A stretch of 64,000 nucleotides of DNA, from the NCBI GenBank assembly GCA_947259185.1, contig CAMYKT010000008.1, forward strand, positions 4,830-68,829, in the 5' to 3' direction. Position numbers and translations under genes: made by a program. This stretch comes from an uncultured Methanobacteriaceae archaeon. Its GTDB lineage: Archaea; Methanobacteriota; Methanobacteria; Methanobacteriales; Methanobacteriaceae. The notes below the pieces were generated by a model that worked only from the letters and a program-made list of their open reading frames with translations, had not been told where the DNA came from and did no database searches. This document shows, piece by piece, positions 1-8,437 of this stretch (positions are counted from its first letter, which is position 1; the number at the start of each line of letters is the position of its first letter).

Positions 1-27
1 AAAAAAGAAGGATTTATTGATTTGTAT

Positions 28-573
28 TTAAGTCCAGCTATAAGGGTTAAATTCAGAAGGCGGAATATACATGATTTCTGCATAGCCTTTTTTCAGTAAT
101 TCAGCATTGATATTGGTATTTCCTACATAAACCACGGCCAGAACACGTCCATAGCGATCATGATTTTTTTTATCATCGATATCCAGATACACGGTTTTAC
201 CCAGACACCTATCTTTTATGAAATTCTTGGCTTCCTGATACCCTGGTTCTCCTCTTTCTGGAGTATTGACTCCCACCAACCTTATTCTACCTATTCCATC
301 CACATCCAGGGTGTCCCCATCCACCACATAGTTACATATGCCGCTTTTCTCGTAATGTGGGGGTTTTTGTGCATGGGATTCATTAATAAGGTTTATTTCA
401 TTTTCAATTGAGGAATTATTTAAAAGAGATTCGCTGGATGAAAGATTAATATCAGGTGCATCATAAGGAATTTCAGAAATACTATTATCAGTCACACGAC
501 CGGCTATAAAAACCGATAATAACATTATAATTAATATAATATAATATTTTTTCAATGGATTTTTAGGTAACAT
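28..573 (-). CDS. Membrane-anchored thermonuclease (SNase-like) protein
   Basis: A 181-residue protein with an N-terminal hydrophobic segment at about residues 10-27, a Ser/Asn-rich spacer to about 78, and a staphylococcal-nuclease domain at 79-175. Seen motifs are VVDGDTLDV (83-91), RIRLVGVNTPE (96-106) and DRYGRVLAVVYV (139-150). R98, E106 and R143 sit where the catalytic Arg-Glu-Arg of the family lie, and D86 falls in the calcium-binding DGDT motif. The family cleaves DNA and RNA with calcium. The membrane segment implies action outside the cell, for example scavenging nucleic acids, but that is inferred. No neighbour is close enough on this strand to suggest an operon. Confidence 0.9.
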   Translation of the reverse strand: MLPKNPLKKYYIILIIMLLSVFIAGRVTDNSISEIPYDAPDINLSSSESLLNNSSIENEINLINESHAQKPPHYEKSGICNYVVDGDTLDVDGIGRIRLVGVNTPERGEPGYQEAKNFIKDRCLGKTVYLDIDDKKNHDRYGRVLAVVYVGNTNINAELLKKGYAEIMYIPPSEFNPYSWT

Positions 574-685
574 AGATATCTAACCTATATTATTAAAGCA
601 ATAACATATAATCTTTATTATTAATAAAAACAGGTGAAGCTTTCTTAAATAAAATCAGGTATAAAAATATATTTGGATTATAACT

Positions 686-707
686 CTGATTATTTCCCTA
701 TAATCAG
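686..707. repeat. Inverted repeat, 8-bp arms
   Basis: CTGATTAT and ATAATCAG form a perfect 8-bp stem around a 6-base loop (TTCCCT), with a further possible pair outside. It lies about 110 bp upstream of the thermonuclease start and 130 bp before the small ORF at 836. No T-tract follows, so it is less likely a terminator. It could be an operator or an RNA hairpin; its function is unknown. Confidence 0.4.
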
Positions 708-835
708 GGGCTCTAATTTTATCAACTAAACTGATATTCTATTTATTTAAGAAATGAATATTTAATAGATTCCATAATATAACTAATATGAATTATTAAT
801 CTAAAATAAATTGTACAGTTAAGTCAGGTTATTAC

Positions 836-925
836 ATGGATTTGAAATCAATAGATTGGAAGGAACTCCTGGTTGCTTTAATCCTGGGCATATTACTAAC
901 CTTATTTCTAAGGTGGGGGTTTTAA
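836..925 (+). CDS. Possible small membrane peptide (29 aa)
   Basis: An ATG-initiated frame of 29 codons encodes a peptide with an acidic/basic N-terminus (MDLKSIDWKE) followed by a hydrophobic stretch of about 15 residues ending in RWGF. The shape is that of a single-span membrane peptide. The upstream GGTTA is only a weak ribosome binding site, and chance ORFs of this size are common in AT-rich DNA. It is listed because a similar small membrane peptide with better initiation signals occurs at 21001. Confidence 0.3.
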   Translation: MDLKSIDWKELLVALILGILLTLFLRWGF

Positions 926-999
926 TATTTATATAGTAGATCATCTCCTTTAATAATTCAAATAACTAAAAAAAAGCTTAAAATGAATTGAGGTATTAA

Positions 1000-1659
1000 A
1001 TGCAGCAAATAGATGCAAAACCCCATCCTTCCATAAAAGGAGTCATGATTATAGATGGAAAAAATAATTTTCCAATCAGTTGGCTTAATCAACAGGGTTA
1101 CTGTGAGTATAGCATATATTTAGAGAATGTAAGGGGCATTGAAACCGAACCCACCATTGAAATGAAGCAAGGCCAGGCTATTCACCAGGAACTGGAAAAT
1201 GATTTCAAAAAAGATGCAGAAATCATAGACTTTAAAGAAATGATGAAACTGTCCCAAACTCAGGAGATCCTGAGTAGAGAAATGTATGTATCATCACCTA
1301 AATTCGGAATCCGGGGCTTAATAGATGAAATATGGCTAACACCAGATGAATTTATTATAATTGATGATAAACCAGGGTCATTTGCTTATAATTCAACCAT
1401 TAACCAGGTTTTTGGATATTGTCTGGCATTTAAAGATACCATCGGTGCTGATGATAGAAAAATTTCAGGGGCTTTACGCCAGAGAGGGACCAGTAACATA
1501 TTCTGGATGCAGGAATTTAATGAGGAATCCCAAAGGAGGATTCAAAAAATACTGGAAAGAATGCAGAATCTATTAAAGGGGTCCAAACATTTTTTACCCA
1601 CCAATAACCCTCGAAAATGTGCAAAATGCAGATTTAATAGTTTTTGTGAATTTGGATAA
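1000..1659 (+). CDS. Cas4-like PD-(D/E)XK nuclease with four-cysteine cluster
   Basis: A 219-residue RecB-family nuclease of the Cas4/DUF83 type. The core is visible: H62 in GQAIHQ, D109 in GLIDE, the D122/K124 pair in IDDKPG, and Q136-x3-Y140. One cysteine near the N-terminus (C35) and three at the C-terminus (C207, C210, C216) match the four ligands of the Cas4 [4Fe-4S] cluster. Cas4 proteins are DNA exonucleases that trim CRISPR pre-spacers, but no cas1, cas2 or CRISPR array is near. This looks like one of the stand-alone archaeal Cas4 homologues, probably acting in DNA repair or processing. The family call is firm; the role is open. Confidence 0.8.
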   Translation: MQQIDAKPHPSIKGVMIIDGKNNFPISWLNQQGYCEYSIYLENVRGIETEPTIEMKQGQAIHQELENDFKKDAEIIDFKEMMKLSQTQEILSREMYVSSPKFGIRGLIDEIWLTPDEFIIIDDKPGSFAYNSTINQVFGYCLAFKDTIGADDRKISGALRQRGTSNIFWMQEFNEESQRRIQKILERMQNLLKGSKHFLPTNNPRKCAKCRFNSFCEFG

Positions 1660-1950
1660 TACAAATTGGTGCTCAGATAGAATTAAATATCAATCATGGT
1701 ACAGAATTTATTAATAAAATTTAAGAATGAAGTTTAAATGATTTTTATTAAGGGCATTTTTTATTTTTTCATAAAATAATTGTCTATGTTTTTATCAGGA
1801 ATTAAGAAGAACATAGTATAGTTTAAATGTATTAAATACTAATATAATATAAGAATTAATTGGTTTTGGTTATTTTGCTATTTTAGTTATTCTAATTATT
1901 GAGCTGAATAATTAATAATCATATTTTTTTAAATAATTAAGGAAGATATT

Positions 1951-3246
1951 ATGGATCAATTACTATTTGAAGAATTAGATTTATCTAAAGAAATGAAAAA
2001 AGCTATTGAAGATATTGGTTTTGAAGAAGCAACACCAATTCAGTCACTTACTATTCCTCATGTTTTAGCAGGTGAAGATGTTATTGGTCAGGCCCAAACC
2101 GGTACTGGTAAAACTGCTGCATTTGGGATTCCGGTATTAGAAAAGGTTTATGTTCCTGATAACTCAGTACAGGCCATTGTTTTATGTCCCACCAGGGAGC
2201 TTTGTATACAGGTAGCAGAAGAAATTGTAAAGCTATCCAAGTACATGAAAAAGGTAAAAGTACTCCCTATATATGGAGGACAGCCTATAGGAAGACAGAT
2301 TCGAGCACTAAATAAAGGTGTACACATTGTCATTGGAACCCCGGGAAGGGTAATGGACCATTTACAAAGAGGCACCCTGAAACTTGATGGTGTGGAAATG
2401 GTGGTTCTGGATGAAGCAGATGAAATGCTGGATATGGGATTTAGAGATGACATAGAAGAAATTTTAAGATTTGTTCCTAAAAAAAGGCAGACTTTACTAT
2501 TCTCTGCAACCTTATCCAAGGATATTCTCAGATTAACTAAAAAATATCAAAAGAATCCCCAATTTTTAAAAGTACCTCATCATCATCTTTCTGCTCCTAA
2601 AATAGAGCAGAGCTATTTTGAAGTAAATGAGAAAATGAAAGCAGAGCTATTGTCTCGTTTAATGGATATCCATGATATTAAACTGGCCCTGGTTTTCTGT
2701 AACACCAAAAGAAGAGTTGACCGTTTAGTCAAAGACCTTAAAACCAGAGGTTATTTTGTGGATGGTATACACGGTGATATGAGGCAGGCTCAGAGGGACA
2801 GAGTAATGAATAAATATCGTAATGGAAAAATTGATATCCTGGTTGCTACTGATGTGGCTGCCAGAGGAATTGATGTTCCTGATGTGGAAGCAGTATTCAA
2901 CCACGATGTTCCTAATGATACCGAATACTATGTACACCGAATAGGTAGGACTGGACGTGCTGGTAAACAGGGAAGATCATTTACCTTTGTATCTGGTAAA
3001 GAAATATACAAATTAAGAGATATTCAGCGTTATACCAAAACTAAAATAAAACAGGAAAGAATTCCTTCCGTAGGGGATATTGAGAAAATAAAAATTGATC
3101 TGGTACTGGAAAAAATCAAAAACAGCATCCAGAATGATAATCTGGACAATTATATCCATACCGTGGAAGGCTTGATTGAAATCGGTTTTAATTCTCTGGA
3201 TATTTCGGCCGCATTATTAAAAATTATTAAAGAAAAAGAACTTTAG
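1951..3246 (+). CDS. DEAD-box RNA helicase
   Basis: A 431-residue ATP-dependent RNA helicase with all motifs in order: Q31 in TPIQ, AQTGTGKT (48-55), PTREL (80-84), GG (109-110), TPGR (130-133), DEAD (154-157), SAT (185-187), ATDVAARGID (299-308) and HRIGRTGR (329-336). A short C-terminal extension of about 65 residues, rich in Lys and Ile, may bind RNA. Such single-copy helicases in methanogens act in RNA unwinding, ribosome assembly and cold response (family knowledge). It is monocistronic, with a 291-bp AT-rich leader region upstream that could hold a long 5' UTR and a hairpin terminator downstream. Confidence 0.95.
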   Translation: MDQLLFEELDLSKEMKKAIEDIGFEEATPIQSLTIPHVLAGEDVIGQAQTGTGKTAAFGIPVLEKVYVPDNSVQAIVLCPTRELCIQVAEEIVKLSKYMKKVKVLPIYGGQPIGRQIRALNKGVHIVIGTPGRVMDHLQRGTLKLDGVEMVVLDEADEMLDMGFRDDIEEILRFVPKKRQTLLFSATLSKDILRLTKKYQKNPQFLKVPHHHLSAPKIEQSYFEVNEKMKAELLSRLMDIHDIKLALVFCNTKRRVDRLVKDLKTRGYFVDGIHGDMRQAQRDRVMNKYRNGKIDILVATDVAARGIDVPDVEAVFNHDVPNDTEYYVHRIGRTGRAGKQGRSFTFVSGKEIYKLRDIQRYTKTKIKQERIPSVGDIEKIKIDLVLEKIKNSIQNDNLDNYIHTVEGLIEIGFNSLDISAALLKIIKEKEL

Positions 3247-3262
3247 ATTTCCCTGTAAATAA

Positions 3263-3289
3263 ATCCTGAATTTTATATTTTTTCAGGAT
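3263..3289 (+). terminator. Hairpin and U-tract after the DEAD-box helicase
   Basis: ATCCTGAA (3263-3270) and TTCAGGAT (3282-3289) form a perfect 8-bp stem with an 11-base AT loop, starting 16 bases after the helicase stop codon. Several T-runs follow downstream. This fits a transcription terminator; archaea mostly depend on the T-tracts themselves. Confidence 0.55.
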
Positions 3290-3480
3290 GCAAAATTTTT
3301 TATTTTTAATAATATTTTTATTATTTAATTAAGGTAATTTTTAGCAACTATTTTTTATTTAAAAAAACTCCAGATTTAATCCCATTAATTAAATTTTAAA
3401 ATCAGAAAAAAAAATAAATTTATGGATGATAGATAAAATAATTCTTTATTTTACCTTATTCAACCATTTTTTTTAATATT

Positions 3481-5217
3481 TTAAGCAAATATAGCATCTA
3501 AGGCTGCCACTATTGTTTTACATTTTTCTAACAAAACTGATTGTTCAAATCTCCAGTCAAGCTCTAAAACTACAGCAGGTATTCCTTTTTGGGCTATGGG
3601 TATGGTTATTTTAGGGGGACTGCTACCTTCGATATATAAATAGCCAATCAGGCCATTACTTTTGGCAACTAGCTGATTTGCAAAACTGGTTGATAAAGCA
3701 CCCTGACTTGGAGCAAATATAAAATCAGCAAGAGCATAAGTACCACGGTTTCCATGCACATCCATGACTAATTGATAGCTACTATCAATAAGAGGGACGA
3801 TGTACTGGCTGGCCAGATATTCTCCCTGATTACGGCTTTCATCCATCTCTCTACCGTCATAAACCACTACCTGGAATATATCCAGCTTGATATTATTCAG
3901 CTGTGCTGCTTTTATAGCATCTTCCATGGCCACATGAACTGCTAATTCGTGAGGGTGTACCCCTATAATTAGGGCAACCTTATTGGATCCAGTTCCATAG
4001 GATTCTATTTTTTGTACAAAACCATAGGAGGTTTGTGCTATTATGGTGGTGGTTACCTCCGATCCAGGGTTTGAACCGGTATTTATTCTTATGCCGGGTA
4101 TGATGGTTACGGAGTTGGGTAGGTATTTGTTGGTTTGGTAGAAGTCCAGTATTCTGCTGAAGGCGTATATTTGTGTTTCGTAGCGTGTGGTTCCCAGGGT
4201 GGTGGTGGCGAAGTTAGGGGCGTGGTTGTTGTTGTCCATGAAGGTTTTTATTCTTTGTGCCAGGTCCAGGTATGCTGTTTTTGTTATTGTTCCTTGTTTT
4301 GCGTTTTCTGATGGGTTGGGTGCGGTGTTGATGTTTTTAGGTGTTATTGGGGTGGTTTTGCCGGTGTTCTGGTTAATTGTGGCGGTGGTTAGTAGGTATA
4401 GGAATTGGGTTAGGGTTATTTGTTGGTTGTTTATGGTTACGGTGGGTGGTAGTTTTTTGTTGGTGTCGTAGTATTTTTTCACGTTGCTGGCTGCTGAGTT
4501 TATTTGGGCCAGGGTGAAGTTGTTATTAACTGGGTCTGGTGTTGGGGGGTTTACTACTGGTGGATCTTCAGGTTCAGGGTCCGGGTTCTGTGGGGGTACC
4601 ACCGGAGGGTTATCATCTTGAGGAGGATTATTTACAGGTGTAGAACTACCAGCTTCCACTTTTAAACCAGGAATAATTGTGGCAAAGGCAGGCAACTGGT
4701 TATTACTCTGATAAAAACTCAAAATTCGAGAAAATAAGTAAATTTGTGTTTCAAAGCTGATGGTGCCCTGGGTGGTGGTGGCGAAGTTTGGGGCGTGGTT
4801 GTTGTTGTCCATGAAGGTTTTTATTCTTTGAGAAGCATCCAGGTAAGCTGTTTTGGTTAAAGTTCCACCTCTAGTGTTTTCTGAAGGGCTGGGTGCAGGA
4901 TTTACATTTTTATAATTTACCGACGCACTACTACCCTGATTAACATTATTTACACTGGAAGTCATTAGATATAATAATTGGGGCATGTTGACCGCATTAT
5001 TATTAATATAAACGGTTTCCGGTATTTTATTATTGGTCTCAGTATATGTTTTCACATTTGTGGCTGCATTTAAAATATCAGCCTGGCTAAAATCAGTAAC
5101 TGCATTTCCTGAAGCAGTTGTGAGAGTTTCATCAGGATCTGCAGCATAAACAGAACCCACACTCATAAAAAGAAAAATAGCCAGGGAAACTGCAATCATA
5201 ATTTTTTTACTTTTCAA
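3481..5217 (-). CDS. Secreted pseudomurein-binding protein with M14-like peptidase domain
   Basis: A 578-residue secreted protein. Residues 1-25 form a signal peptide ending in VYA. Two copies of a three-part block of pseudomurein-binding repeats follow (about 46-186 and 236-378), separated by a Pro/Asp-rich linker (194-232). The repeats have the usual N-x-P-x-x-V/F pattern. The C-terminal domain (about 395-578) has HPHE (421-424), DVHGN (486-490) and VLELD (550-554), matching the HxxE...H zinc site and a possible catalytic Glu of M14/AstE-type carboxypeptidases. Pseudomurein-binding repeats tether proteins to the methanobacterial wall. A zinc peptidase trimming wall peptides is the natural inference, but no such activity is shown. 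The zinc-finger gene lies 30 bp upstream on the same strand. Confidence 0.8.
   Translation of the reverse strand: MKSKKIMIAVSLAIFLFMSVGSVYAADPDETLTTASGNAVTDFSQADILNAATNVKTYTETNNKIPETVYINNNAVNMPQLLYLMTSSVNNVNQGSSASVNYKNVNPAPSPSENTRGGTLTKTAYLDASQRIKTFMDNNNHAPNFATTTQGTISFETQIYLFSRILSFYQSNNQLPAFATIIPGLKVEAGSSTPVNNPPQDDNPPVVPPQNPDPEPEDPPVVNPPTPDPVNNNFTLAQINSAASNVKKYYDTNKKLPPTVTINNQQITLTQFLYLLTTATINQNTGKTTPITPKNINTAPNPSENAKQGTITKTAYLDLAQRIKTFMDNNNHAPNFATTTLGTTRYETQIYAFSRILDFYQTNKYLPNSVTIIPGIRINTGSNPGSEVTTTIIAQTSYGFVQKIESYGTGSNKVALIIGVHPHELAVHVAMEDAIKAAQLNNIKLDIFQVVVYDGREMDESRNQGEYLASQYIVPLIDSSYQLVMDVHGNRGTYALADFIFAPSQGALSTSFANQLVAKSNGLIGYLYIEGSSPPKITIPIAQKGIPAVVLELDWRFEQSVLLEKCKTIVAALDAIFA
4197..4830. 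repeat. Near-identical 61-bp intragenic direct repeat
   Basis: Positions 4197-4257 and 4770-4830 are identical except for one base (4216 against 4789). They encode the same stretch of the second pseudomurein-binding repeat in each block. Flanking DNA is much more diverged even where the protein is conserved, so the identity points to recent gene conversion or segment duplication. Confidence 0.75.
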
Positions 5218-5247
5218 TTTATCACCAAATTAAATCTAATTTTTTAA

Positions 5248-5640
5248 TCATAGCCTTCCATCTCCACCACATCGGGTACAGTGTGTACCACCAGTACCTC
5301 CACAGCTGGAGCATCTTACCCATTTACCATCATCCTTGTAACCTCCACTTCCACTACAGGCATTACATATTACCTTTCCAGAGTTACAGTCCGGGCATAC
5401 TTTTCCAGTATTATCTTCTGCTGGTACTGTTGGGGTTTGGGTACTTACATTGGCACTGTTTTTAGAATTGGGAACATTGTTCAGACTGGTATTAGATGGA
5501 GAACTATTATTTATAGAACTATTATTTGATTTCATTGGATTATCGGTGTCTTCATTAGAAATAATAGTCATGGCAAAAGCAAAACTTCCTAGAATTGCCA
5601 CTAAAACTATTACAACCAATAAAATAGATTTTTTTTTCAT
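5248..5640 (-). CDS. Secreted or anchored DnaJ-type zinc-finger protein
   Basis: A 130-residue protein with an N-terminal hydrophobic segment (about 5-25), an Asn/Ser-rich low-complexity spacer (30-75), and a cysteine-rich domain carrying four CxxC pairs: C82/C85, C92/C95, C110/C113 and C121/C124. The CxxCxGxG spacing resembles the zinc-binding centre of DnaJ. No J-domain is present, so this is not a co-chaperone as such. It lies 30 bp upstream of the pseudomurein-binding peptidase-like gene on the same strand and is probably cotranscribed with it. A wall-associated folding or metal-binding helper is possible; the function is unknown. Confidence 0.75.
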   Translation of the reverse strand: MKKKSILLVVIVLVAILGSFAFAMTIISNEDTDNPMKSNNSSINNSSPSNTSLNNVPNSKNSANVSTQTPTVPAEDNTGKVCPDCNSGKVICNACSGSGGYKDDGKWVRCSSCGGTGGTHCTRCGGDGRL

Positions 5641-5837
5641 TTCCTCAACTTTTATTATTTTTTAATATTAAGATTCCTTAATATTTTATTTATATATTAT
5701 CAATGTTTAATTAGCTTATTATATATAATTTTCGATATTTATTTACGTAATTAAAAATTCCAGAGATGAATTTTCGATAGAAATAAATTTATTTAAATCA
5801 TACTTTAAAATAAGATTTAAGGGGGCAGGTTTTCAAA

Positions 5838-6269
5838 ATGATTGAAAAAGAAAAACTGACAGAAAGGATAGAAAAAACAGATTTAGAAAGGGTGCAATCT
5901 GAAAAAGATATCTGGGAAAAACACATATTCTTAGATGATAATAAAGTCCTGATAGTTGGTTATGAAGAAGAAGAAAAATATAGTAAACAAGACCCTGAGG
6001 AAGAAACTATAAACACCTTTTATTGGTACTGGGAACTAAGAAATTCCCAAACATGGGAAGTACTATTTGAAAATCATGAGAATGATTATAGCTTCTGTGA
6101 ATCCCAGCTGGAAGACTCTGGAGACAATGACCAGGTAGAAGACATTGTAGGGGATATTGATGAATCCGATATCTGTACCTGGAGTGATCACGATTGGATT
6201 GAAGATATTTCAGAGACAATTGCCCTAGAAGTATTGAAATGGCTGGAATCAAATAAAAATCAAAAATAA
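5838..6269 (+). CDS. Hypothetical acidic cytoplasmic protein
   Basis: A 143-residue protein that I do not recognise. It is strongly acidic, rich in Glu, Asp and Trp, with no signal peptide or membrane segment. A Trp/Tyr-rich middle (TFYWYWELRN, about 56-65) is followed by acidic stretches. The length and steady codon pattern support a real gene. It is single, facing the CDGSH gene tail to tail with a 13-bp gap. Confidence 0.6.
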   Translation: MIEKEKLTERIEKTDLERVQSEKDIWEKHIFLDDNKVLIVGYEEEEKYSKQDPEEETINTFYWYWELRNSQTWEVLFENHENDYSFCESQLEDSGDNDQVEDIVGDIDESDICTWSDHDWIEDISETIALEVLKWLESNKNQK

Positions 6270-6282
6270 AATATATTTTTAT

Positions 6283-7005
6283 TTATTTATCCAGACCCCA
6301 TTTTTTTCTAAATTTCAACTTTTGCTCAGCATTCATCCAGTGACTCCCATCACAGTAGGGCTTATTTTCAGACTTTCCACACTGACACAGAGTAATCCGG
6401 TTACGGGTTTCATATATGCTACCATCTGCAGATTCAATGGGGATTCCTCCCCGTACCCATATAGGACCTTCACAGGTTTTTTGCGGATCATGGATCATGA
6501 CAATGGATGGTTCAAACTCTTTTTCAAAGGGAATATCTGTTTTTTTATCCCAAAGAACTAAACGACCAGAGGGGCAAAGTTTAGCTTCTTCAATGGCTAA
6601 TTTTCGGGATTCAGGATCATTTGAATTTTCAATGAGTTTTCTTATTCCTCCTGCCCTTAAACAAAAGCGTGAATGGTCACAAAATTCATGAACATCTGTT
6701 AATTTTAAATCATCTCCCTCAAATACCTCTGCTTTTTCCATATATGGCTTTTTACTGGCAGTTTCGGTCCCATCAAAATTGATTTTATTATGAGTGCCAT
6801 CACAATAGGGTTTATTTTTTGATGCACCACAACGACATAAAATATAAGATTCCTGGGATGGATATTTTGTTACTTCATCCAATTTCAGGGTGTGACCTGA
6901 CTCATCTGTTACTAATTTCTGTTTATACAGGGGTATGTTTCCCTGGACTAAGTATGGTCCATTTTTCATGATTTTTATTTTCATTTTATCTTTTTTTCCA
7001 ACCAT
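6283..7005 (-). CDS. Double CDGSH-type iron-sulfur protein
   Basis: A 240-residue protein with two CDGSH iron-sulfur motifs. The first uses C57, C59, C68 and H72 (CRCG...YCDGTH); the second uses C207, C209, C218 and H222 (CQCG...YCDGSH). Each three-Cys one-His set would bind a [2Fe-2S] cluster. The middle region (about 95-190) has further cysteines (C109, C115, C144) and resembles the divalent-ligand domain found between CDGSH motifs in microbial homologues. The start is supported by GGAG nine bases upstream of ATG. The gene follows a winged-helix regulator by 49 bp on the same strand, suggesting a redox or iron-responsive pair. Confidence 0.88.
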   Translation of the reverse strand: MVGKKDKMKIKIMKNGPYLVQGNIPLYKQKLVTDESGHTLKLDEVTKYPSQESYILCRCGASKNKPYCDGTHNKINFDGTETASKKPYMEKAEVFEGDDLKLTDVHEFCDHSRFCLRAGGIRKLIENSNDPESRKLAIEEAKLCPSGRLVLWDKKTDIPFEKEFEPSIVMIHDPQKTCEGPIWVRGGIPIESADGSIYETRNRITLCQCGKSENKPYCDGSHWMNAEQKLKFRKKWGLDK

Positions 7006-7054
7006 TTTGCCTTCTCCAGGAATTATAATTATAATATTACTTATTTTAATTAAT

Positions 7055-7804
7055 TTATTTTTCTATCAAATCATTCATTTCAGTTAATATCCCCAGTAAT
7101 TTATTTCCTTTGTCAGTTATCATATAATCTCCCCGGTCATGACGTTGAATAATCACGTTTTTATCAATTAATTTCTGGAGATGGTACAATAAATTACCCC
7201 CACGTAGACCGGTAATCTGGGAAAGGTTAGAAAAAGTTTGGGTAGTTGAAGTCAGTGATTTGATTATTTGAATCCGTTGTTTATGGGCCAGGGGTTCTAG
7301 AACTTCTTTTACTATTGATTCTTCAGAAATCAGGGATATTCCCTCTTTATTATTTTCATTACTTTGATAAATATTAAGGGAACGAATTAGTTTCACCTGT
7401 TTCTGGAAAAGATCAGAAACTTCTGAAAAGCATATTTCACACTTATCAAAGGGGGCTTCATTTTTCATTCTTTCTAATTCATCCCGATGATGGTTAATTT
7501 TTTCACCTGGAAGTTGATCCTGATTAATTAGCGATCTATTTTTATTTAAAAATTCAGTAAAGTTTGCTTTACAAGTAGTTCTCATACCACATTTTTCTAC
7601 CATACTTTTCTCTAAATTGGACTCATTATCCTCACTTAAATAACTATTAATTGCATAAATAAAGTCTTTTTTTAAATTAGAAATCACTAATTCTAAATAT
7701 TGTTGATTAGATCTTTCTTTAATCAATTTTACGTCGCGATGGATTTTATTTAATTTTTTTTGTATATCCTTATCCACTGCCACAAATTCAGTTTCTGATT
7801 TCAT
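7055..7804 (-). CDS. Winged-helix transcriptional regulator with cysteine motifs
   Basis: A 249-residue protein whose C-terminal 85 residues form an ArsR-like winged helix (LAHKQRIQIIKSL, then TFSNLSQITGLRGGNLLYHLQKL as recognition region, then a YMITDKG wing). The N-terminal part is mostly helical and carries two cysteine pairs, C72/C78 and C122/C125, which could bind metal or an Fe-S cluster. The downstream CDGSH gene is 49 bp away on the same strand. Inference: a redox- or metal-sensing repressor or activator of that gene. The ligand is unknown. Confidence 0.75.
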   Translation of the reverse strand: MKSETEFVAVDKDIQKKLNKIHRDVKLIKERSNQQYLELVISNLKKDFIYAINSYLSEDNESNLEKSMVEKCGMRTTCKANFTEFLNKNRSLINQDQLPGEKINHHRDELERMKNEAPFDKCEICFSEVSDLFQKQVKLIRSLNIYQSNENNKEGISLISEESIVKEVLEPLAHKQRIQIIKSLTSTTQTFSNLSQITGLRGGNLLYHLQKLIDKNVIIQRHDRGDYMITDKGNKLLGILTEMNDLIEK

Positions 7805-8084
7805 TAAATAATATTATAAAACTTATCCTAAAAAGGTTTTTGTTCTAACTTTTAAAGTTTTATTCATCCGGGCTATTTTGGAATAATCGTGATAATTAAG
7901 GTAAATATATTATATTTAGTACATTTTCATGACGATTAAGTATATATTTTTATCACTGTATAGTATGGATGGTGATTATAAAAGGGTCGATGGCCATGAA
8001 AATCTAAAAAAAAACAGATTGATAAATTCTTTAATTCTAAAAAATACAGTTTATAATATTTAAAAAAATATATGAGGTTATTAA

Positions 8085-8324
8085 ATGAATGTTAAAGAAG
8101 AAATACATAGTCAGATTGTGGGAGCACTAGCCGGTGCCACTTTTCCCATAAAAACTCCTGATGAACTATTTAATGCATTCCCTGATGGTGCTAATACCAC
8201 TTGCAGAGCAGGTGAGGTGGAATTAAAAGCATCTGATGCTGGAGAAGTCTTAAAAGCTGATGATTTTCCATTTAAAAGCGCTAAAGAAGTGGCAGACGTT
8301 ATAGTGGATCGAGCAGGACTATAA
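8085..8324 (+). CDS. MTH865 family protein
   Basis: A 79-residue protein closely resembling the methanobacterial MTH865 family, a small helical, EF-hand-like fold of unknown function. Recognised features are the N-terminal EIHSQIVGALAGATFPI, the FPDGANTTCRAGEVELKA middle and the C-terminal FKSAKEVADVIVDRAGL. The start is set by TGAGGT 5-10 bases upstream. It is monocistronic with a 280-bp AT-rich region in front that contains several TATA-like stretches. Confidence 0.88.
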   Translation: MNVKEEIHSQIVGALAGATFPIKTPDELFNAFPDGANTTCRAGEVELKASDAGEVLKADDFPFKSAKEVADVIVDRAGL

Positions 8325-8437
8325 ACTTTAAATTCTTTTATTTATTTTTAGGGCTAGTTTATTTTATTTAAATTAAGCTAAATAGCTAGAATTTTTGATT
8401 AATTTTTATATGAACTTTTCAAAAAGTTAAAGAGTAA

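Noticed and set aside
4187..4471. A 94-residue + strand frame of hydrophobic residues
   Set aside because: It lies inside the pseudomurein-binding gene and results from the GT-rich codon pattern of that segment; it has no initiation signal.
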